Assembly: GCA_007570785.1 (NCBI GenBank)
Contig: ML660774.1
Location: 6,663,404-6,727,403, forward strand
Direction: 5' to 3'
Length of the DNA stretch: 64,000 bases
Source: Antilocapra americana
Lineage: Eukaryota; Chordata; Mammalia; Artiodactyla; Antilocapridae
Positions 58,138 through 64,000 of the stretch are shown here, in pieces (position 1 is the first letter of the stretch; each line of letters opens with the position of its first letter). A model generated the notes under the pieces. That model did no database searches and had not been told where the DNA came from. It saw only the letters and a list, made by a program, of their open reading frames with translations. The position numbers and the translations under genes are program-made.

Positions 58138-58187
58138 AAGAATACTGAAGAGGGCAGCCTATCTCTTCTCCACGGGACTCATGGCTA
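58138..58187 (-). mobile_element. Bov-tA scrap joined to the previous copy
   Basis: GAATACTGAAGAGGGCAGCC and CTATCTCTTCTCCACGGGAC repeat the SINE middle directly after its end, as at 20336-20452. Confidence 0.65.
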
Positions 58188-58522
58188 GGACTCAAGACTG
58201 TGAACTTTCCAAGTCCAAGGTCAGAACACTTTGCTCCACAAGCCCGGGGTTTCGAATGTACACAGTGACGCCACTCACTGCACAGGGATGGAGTCCAGAG
58301 CAGGTTCAGCCCAGCATCTTTTTTCTCCACGGTCATATTCACCCAAAAGGCACACCCTTTAACGATACTGTGATGTTCTCATACTCTAAGGGATAATTCA
58401 TTCATGGTTTGGAGGATACATGGGTTTCAAGGTAAGGGAAATTGCCAGTCAAGCATGATTTTCTCTTTTTAGAACAAAACAGATTGGTCTTTCTTTAGCA
58501 AATACCATGTCCTCTCTCCTCC

Positions 58523-58800
58523 ACGATGTTGTTGTTCAGTTGCTAAGTCATGTCCAACTCTGTGACCCCATGGACAGCAGCACACCAGGCTTCCCTGTCC
58601 TTCACTATCTCCCAGAGTTTGCTCAAACTCATGTCCACTGAGTTGGTGATGCCATCTAACCCTCTCATCATCTGTTGCCCCTTCTCCTCCTGCCCTCAAA
58701 TTTTTAGCATCAGGGTCTTTTCCAATGAGTTGGCTCTTCACCTCAAGTGGCCAAACTATTGGAGTTTCAGCTTCAGCATTGGTCCTTCCTCCATGGTGGG
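58523..58800 (-). mobile_element. BovB LINE 3' end
   Basis: Antisense fragment with the longest BovB match here: CAGTTGCTAAGTCATGTCC, GAGTTTGCTCAAACTCATG, GAGTTGGTGATGCCATC, AGCATCAGGGTCTTTTCC and TTTCAGCTTCAGCATTGGTC. Confidence 0.94.
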
Positions 58801-60539
58801 GAGTGGGTTAAGTTATTATTTGGTTGTTTCTCACAAATAATACTATCATCATTCATACTCACTAACATGTGGATGACTAATACCCTGCATTTACAGACAA
58901 ATAGCCCTGCATCTACAGACAGCAGAGACCAAAATGTTACTGAGGGTCCCCATAATGTAGGCGGTGGGGAAAAGTTCTTACTCGGGAATGGTATTTTCAT
59001 ACCTATCCCTAAACTTTTTTGGGGCCCATGTTCATTACACTGATGGGCTGATGGCATTTCCTCTACCACGTTTGAACATAATGGAACTTTCCACAAACTC
59101 ATGCCCTCAGACATGCCTCCGCGTTTAGCTGCCTTTTGTACTTGAGCCTGGAGCATCCCAGACATGCTGGTCCATACAGTATGTCTCCTGTGCACATTTC
59201 CAGGGTGGGGCTTGGACGTGGGGAAAATTTCACAAGGTTGACTGGTTGCACTGAAGTTCAGTGAAACGCTTTCAGGTCCCTACGTGTTAGACACTGCCCC
59301 TTAATACAGCAGCCACCGGGCTGGCTTCTTTAAGGCTATTTGGCATATTCATAAATCTCCATGTGGTCAGAAAGCTACTAAGTCTCACAGATTTACCTGA
59401 TGGCTTTGTGTCAGGAAGCTGTCAGCCCCAGATGCCAGGAACACTGGAGCTGCGATGCTTGCGATTTGGGGATTATGTGCATGTCTTTTGTGAAAGACGT
59501 CTATGTGGGAGCTCGCTGATTCACGAGGGACCAGAGTCTTCAAGGGCTGCGCGCTCTCGCCTGTTTGGAGCTTAGCTGACAAATTCTTGGTGGCCAGCTG
59601 TTTTCCACATGGGTCTGGTCTCCATCACAGGTCAGCTCATTTGTAACAGAAGGGCTGGGTGAGGAGCGACGGATGGGAACGCCTACAGATCTGTTTCTGG
59701 CCCTTTATAGCCTCCAGCCCAGGAACCATGCCAGAAGGACATGTGGCCATAAGCCCAGTTACCTGAGAGCTACGAGGGCCCCCCCAGCCCTGGGGTTTCA
59801 GGGACACCCAGCTCTCCCATCACCGCAGGATTCTGTCCAGATCTCTTTGCAATGTAAAAAAATTCAGGACGTCACATCCATTTTCCTTACTGAAGTGGAC
59901 TGGAAAGAAGGAATTAGGCAGAGAGAAATGAAGGCAGTTTAAAGGGATAGCTGAAGTCGTGGACTATTAAAAAATTCAAGATGTAGAAGTTAAATCAGTT
60001 TCCCTGACTCTCGTCTGCTATTCAGGAGAGCTCTACTGACTTCTGCATTTTTCAAACTGGATGTGATGATAGTTCATTGGGGAAGAAGAAAAAAACTTTT
60101 ATTTTCTAATATGCCAATAGGCTTTGTACGTTTCCGAACAAGATGGCAGAGTAGGCAGTTTCTCTAAAAGCTTTCCACCACAGATCTTCCCTTTTTTTTT
60201 TTTGTCAAAAATTTATCAATATCTTCTGAGAGCCAAGCATTCACTATACCATGATTAGAGAAACGCTGACATCCACACAACTTCTCTACTATCCCTCAAC
60301 ATAAAGAAGAACATCCCAAATACCTGGAGACTTCCTTGCTCTCAATTCAGTGTTTCTGAAGACCGCCCCTACCTAAAATTTCTCACGCTAGCAGGTAGCA
60401 ATCACCACATGAAAGGCTCACCACCTCTCTGAAACACGGTGCCACCTACCCCAAAGGGTTCTGAATCCACTTGAGCGTTCTTTACTGGTCCTGGAAACAA
60501 GGAAGAACACTGGCATGGCTAAGAATTTGGAACACTCAC

Positions 60540-60651
60540 TTGAAGACGTCAAGCGCGCCGCTGACTGCGTTGACAAAATTGATATCCGTTGGGACAGATT
60601 TATACTCAAGGCAGTAAGTAGGTCTGACGCCAAGAATCTCAACCTCACAGC
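60540..60651 (-). CDS. ENPP6: ENPP6 exon 3 (internal, 112 bp)
   Basis: Acceptor CTCCTTAG on the minus strand precedes GCTGTGAGGTTGAG. The exon starts with two bases completing a split Gly codon and ends with AA before GTGAGTG, completing a Lys codon in exon 4. It encodes about residues 142-177, beginning [13 protein letters not shown] and ending ALDVF. The two cysteines (142 and 154 in family numbering) are spaced as in the family's disulfide pair. This part of the phosphodiesterase domain follows the segment coded by exons 1-2. The longest open frame across this exon (60418-60648) is in the wrong frame; the correct one is fixed by both splice junctions. Position 172 is Gly where I recall Asp in human. 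Confidence 0.95.
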
Positions 60652-60856
60652 CTAAGGAGGAGAAAGATGGTAAATGGTTATGTTCTTCAGTAATCAAGGT
60701 AGGGTCATGGGACAATTTTAGGAAGCAAATAACATTAGTTGAAATAAAAATTTTTGTTCCTTTTCATTAAATAAAGATGTATTGGTGATAGGTGGTGTAT
60801 TTAGCTCTGATTTTGTTTAACTGGCTCTTCAATGTCATTTCTATACAACACTTGGG

Positions 60857-61030
60857 TAGGAGGAGAAGAGGGTGACTGAGGGAGATGGTCAGATGGCATC
60901 ACAGACTCAATGGACATTGAGTCAATGGACTTGGAGCCAACTCTGGGAGGTAGTAGAGGACGGGGAAGCCTGGCGTGCTGCAGTTCATGGGGTCGCAAAG
61001 AGTTGGATACGACTAAGCGACTAAAAGGCA
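60857..61030 (+). mobile_element. BovB LINE 3' end
   Basis: Sense fragment: GAGATGGTCAGATGGCATC, CAGACTCAATGGACATTGAG, GGAAGCCTGGCGTGCTGCAG, TTGGATACGACTAAGCGAC. A small internal repeat (ACTCAATGGACATTG / GTCAATGGACTTGG) marks a local duplication. Confidence 0.92.
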
Positions 61031-61218
61031 AACGATAATACAACACTGGTGTCTTATGAAAAGAACTAGCAAAAATTGGTTAATGGTTATCTCTCTCAGT
61101 CTGAAACAATGAAAAAAATTAATTAGAACACAAAATGTCTCAATTAAAACATTTTTTCTATAGAATTATTACAACTACCAATTCTTCTAGTGTATCTTTG
61201 CCTGTTCTAGAATCAAGT

Positions 61219-61416
61219 AAAGAAAGTGAAAGTTGCACAGTCGTGTCTGACTCTTTGTGACCCCATGGACCATACAGTCATGGAATTCTCCAGGCCAGAA
61301 TACTGGAATGGGTAGTCTTTCCCTTCTCCAAGTCATCTTCCCAACACAGGGATCAAACCCAGGTCTCCTGCATTGCAGGCAGATTCTTTACCAGCTGAGC
61401 CACAAGGGAAGCCCAG
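61219..61416 (-). mobile_element. Bov-tA SINE
   Basis: Antisense copy AGAAAGTGAAAGTTGCACAG to GAGCCACAAGGGAAGCCC. Confidence 0.93.
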
Positions 61417-62204
61417 AATCAAGTCTAAGGTAGCATCTGACCAGCCTGGGAACAATAATCTGACTGGACTCAGAAGTAGTGTACTGATGGGAATGCCTAA
61501 AAATCACTGAGTTCAAGCAAGGATTCTAAGGCAAACTCTTGCCTCTTCCAAAATGAAGTAAAAGAATGAAAGGCATTTAGATGTTAGGAGCTGCTGTGGC
61601 CTCAGTCTTTTCATCTCAGGCCCTGGACAAGTTGAAATGGTTGCCCTGAGAAAGAGACACCAAATTTTATCATCAGAAAATAGAGCAGGAGAGGAATGAG
61701 CCAGCCTCAGTTTAAAACAGTTGAGTCTGTTTCTTGGGCACCAACTAGGTCACTATGCCCAGACATAGCATCTCGATCCTGTTTCGTTCTAGAATCTAGC
61801 CTAGTGGGAGGGGACCTCATGAAAACAGTGTCAGACTTTAAAGGGAGATGCCTGTTTAAAACTGGGAGGTAAGGGAATTCAGACACAAGCACATTTAATT
61901 CAGATATTGTTTCCTCCTGGAAGCTTTCCTCGAATCCCCACGTTGGACGCAGTCTTCTAGACTGTCTGGCCGATGTGTTGCGGGATGGAGGGGAAAGAAA
62001 GAGATGCCCCAAGCTATGAGAGCAGTGGAAGCAAGAGTTCAAAGTGAAAAACAATACAGTATGTGAAGAACAGCAAGTACGGTAACCTGTCTCAGGCAAG
62101 GAGGGGTCTGGAGACCAGACGGTGAGCTTTCTTGTAGCCCAGAGAAAATGAGTCCCACGTAAACTTGGTATGATCCTTATGAGTCCTATATAATACTTGC
62201 TCAT

Positions 62205-62330
62205 GCCTCCATTTTATCAGAAGGAACTGAGTCAGAAAGGTGGTGAGATTTTCCCACCGCTACAGGGCAAATGCGAGGAGGAGCTAACATTAGCATCGAG
62301 TGTTACCTGACTCCAAAACTTTAGGTATTC
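62205..62330 (-). repeat. MIR-like fragment
   Basis: CCATTTTATCAGAAGGAACTG and ACCTGACTCCAAAACTTT fit an antisense MIR, heavily diverged. Confidence 0.5.
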
Positions 62331-63324
62331 TTTTAAAATAGTACCTGACGAATTCAGACATGCATGGACAGAAATTATGGAAACTAAGGACAGAGATATT
62401 CCCATACTATTAAGAATTACTCAAGTTTATTGAGAAATAAGTCAAAATAAAAGAATCTAAGAATGAATAAGATAGAGTTTTAAAATAAAACAACAGCAAA
62501 TGATGAAATCTCAAAAACAGTTAAGTGTTAGTAATAAGTATTAATGTAGTTGTGTGAAAATATTTTTTGAAAAATAAGATGCATATTTTAAAAATGTTTA
62601 ATATAATAACCTGGATCCAAAGTTCCAAGTTATTTCAACAAAAATGAAAGGAAAAGCATTTTTTTTTGTTAGTGGGAAGGACTCATTAATATATAGCTTT
62701 TATTCTAGACACTGATTTTAAAAGATTGGAATATACAGAAAAAAGCTGTATGCATAACTTCCAGATCACTAAAGGAGAAAAAAGATGCATACAAATCAAA
62801 GTACCTGAGAAGTTTTTTTTAAAAAAGGAAATATCCAAGAAGCACAAAGACAAAGCATAATTAAAGAGAAAATGAAATATACTTGTTTCAAAATAAATGT
62901 GAATGGGTTACACTCTGTTCTTGCAAGAATGTTAACATGAAGTAATTATAAACTATTTTTAAAATTTAGTTTAAGTAAAAGGACACAGAATGTTAGATAT
63001 AAAAGAGTAGACCAAATAAACCCACCAAAAGTAAACCAAAAAATCAGGTCTATCAATAGTATTAAAGTTGATTATGGTCTCATAAGCCTGAAACAGCTAC
63101 AATCCACATTAATCATTTAGAATGTGAATTAGTATTTATATATCATAAATATACACAACACAACACACAGAAGGCTTGGAAATATAAAGTGCAAAATTAC
63201 AGTCTTGGTGGGAGACTTTAATGACAGCTCAAGATATAAAGAATAAAGAAATATATAAGATAGCTACATAAAGATACAGAGACTTTGAATGTTAGTATCA
63301 ATAAGTTGTATTAAATATGAGTGC

Positions 63325-63533
63325 GAGCTCAGTCCCTTCAGTCATGTCCAACTCTTTGTGACCCTATGAACTGTAGCCTGCCAGGCTCCTCTGTCCATGA
63401 AATTCTCCAGGCAAGAGCACTGGGGTGGGTTTCCATGCCCTCCTCCAAGGGATCTTCCCAACCCAGGGACCAAACTGGGGTCTCCTGCATTGCAGGCGAA
63501 TTCTTTACCATCTGAGGCACCTGGGAAGCCCAA
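63325..63533 (-). mobile_element. Bov-tA SINE
   Basis: Antisense copy GAGCTCAGTCCCTTCAGTC to CTGAGGCACCTGGGAAGCCC. Confidence 0.93.
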
Positions 63534-64000
63534 GTTGTAGTCAATAGACATTGAAAATGTATCTTATTATTATAGAATGTTATTATAGAATCTTATTATT
63601 ATATAGTTCTTATAAGAATGGAATTGTTACAAAAATACAACAGTTGGAAAAGCCAACCATATTCTCACCCACAGAGAAAATCTCAATAACTTCCCAAAAG
63701 TAGAAACTTATAGCACAATGCATGTTATCTCTGACCACAGGTAATAAAGCTAGAAATTAATCTTAACAGTTAACTAAAAAATAAATCCCACTCATTATAA
63801 ATAAAAAAGAAAACCTCTATGAAACTTGATGTAAAGAGGAAATGAAAACTTTGCTGACAGGCTAGTTATTAACAATGGTGAAAATTCTACATTTCAGAAC
63901 TTCATGGGACACATTTTCATTTAGGTCAGAAGCAAATAGGAACATTGCCGTCACCGCTGTAATTTGTTACTGTTAGAGAACTTCTTATCAAGGCAATTAA
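63534..64000. other. AT-rich intron sequence, no recognisable feature
   Basis: Contains short direct repeats of TCTTATTATTATA-type sequence around 63560-63605; no exon is seen before the window edge. Confidence 0.5.

Larger units (their letters stand above)
55762..60539 (-). other. ENPP6: ENPP6 intron 3
   Basis: Phase-2 intron of 4778 bp with GTGAGTG donor and CTCCCAG acceptor. It contains an L2-like tail with a nested Bov-tA (57075-57405), MIR pieces, a Bov-tA with a partial second copy (57930-58187) and a BovB 3' end (58523-58800). I see nothing recognisable in 55762-57074 and 58801-60539 apart from A/T runs near 60190. Confidence 0.9.
35375..60651 (-). other. ENPP6: ENPP6 gene, exons 3-8 (3' part of gene)
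   Basis: This is the 3' part of the gene for ectonucleotide pyrophosphatase/phosphodiesterase 6, a GPI-anchored, zinc-dependent enzyme that hydrolyses choline phosphodiesters such as glycerophosphocholine and lysophosphatidylcholine at the outer cell surface; it is known from kidney and newly forming oligodendrocytes. Six exons join in one frame to about 305 codons, matching residues 141 to the C-terminus of the roughly 440-residue mammalian protein. Both halves of the metal site are here: Asp193/His197 in exon 4, Asp240/His241 in exon 5, and the His354-equivalent in exon 7 (family numbering). Asp34 and the nucleophile Thr71 belong to exons 1-2, outside the window. Intron phases from intron 2 to intron 7 are 1, 2, 0, 0, 0, 1. 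No frameshift or premature stop is seen, so the locus looks functional. Identity rests on recognition of the protein sequence; ENPP1-5 and ENPP7 are less similar as I recall them. Confidence 0.97.
60652..64000 (-). other. ENPP6: ENPP6 intron 2 (partial)
   Basis: No ENPP6 exon 2 motif is found up to the window edge, so this is the 3' part of intron 2. It holds a BovB 3' end (60857-61030), two Bov-tA copies (61219-61415, 63325-63532), a degraded MIR (62205-62330) and otherwise AT-rich sequence. The 62340-63320 part is strongly A-rich on the plus strand with no recognisable gene. Confidence 0.85.

Noticed and set aside
60118..60145. AACAAGATGGCAGAGTAGGC, reminiscent of an L1 5' end
   Set aside because: Only about 20 bases match and neither an ORF1 nor a 3' portion follows, so an L1 call is not supported.
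61707..62204. 165-codon minus-strand frame that could have been ENPP6 exon 2
   Set aside because: It lacks any NPP-family motif and does not provide a splice junction with phase 1 matching exon 3; exon 2 must lie outside the window.

Overview
This window is nuclear DNA from a ruminant, almost certainly a bovid. It carries many copies of Bov-tA tRNA-derived SINEs, a dimeric BOV-A2 element, BovB (RTE) LINE 3' ends, cetartiodactyl CHR SINEs and a ruminant L1. The only host gene I can support is ENPP6, which encodes the GPI-anchored choline-specific glycerophosphodiesterase. It lies on the minus strand. Exons 3 to 8, including the stop codon, are in the window between 35375 and 60651; exons 1 and 2 must lie beyond 64000. 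All five complete introns obey GT-AG and the reading frame closes across every junction. The gene, recalled human synteny (STOX2 - ENPP6 - IRF2) and repeat set would fit cattle chromosome 27 or its bovid equivalent; the chromosome is inference.

Layout. 1-21 kb is repeat-rich DNA downstream of ENPP6: old L1M fragments, two MaLR-type LTR pieces, SINEs, a 100-base assembly gap (4045-4144), and a full-length RPL39 retrocopy with an intact 51-codon frame and a perfect 15-bp target-site duplication (15046-15498). 21.1-28.3 kb is a nearly full-length L1 whose ORF1 and ORF2 are broken by frameshifts and stops. At 29.16-29.41 kb there is an isolated CpG-dense island with two tandem duplications, CCAAT boxes and CRE-like sites; it looks like a promoter but has no recognised gene. 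30-35 kb holds SINE, L1M and BovB pieces and the putative ENPP6 3' UTR. 35.4-60.7 kb is ENPP6 exons and introns, the introns holding further SINEs, MIRs, a MER2-like DNA transposon, a compound GT minisatellite and nested transposons. 60.7-64 kb is intron 2.

I found no CRISPR array, operon, integrated virus with coding capacity, or new multi-gene system. The observations most worth following are the orphan CpG promoter-like block at 29.2 kb, the intact RPL39 retrocopy, a two-residue length difference in ENPP6 exon 7 next to a zinc-ligand histidine, and inverted SINE pairs inside the ENPP6 transcript. Many long open frames in the GC-rich introns are judged to be chance. Repeat family names come from recognition by eye, so boundaries are approximate (usually within 5-20 bases) unless a target-site duplication is given.
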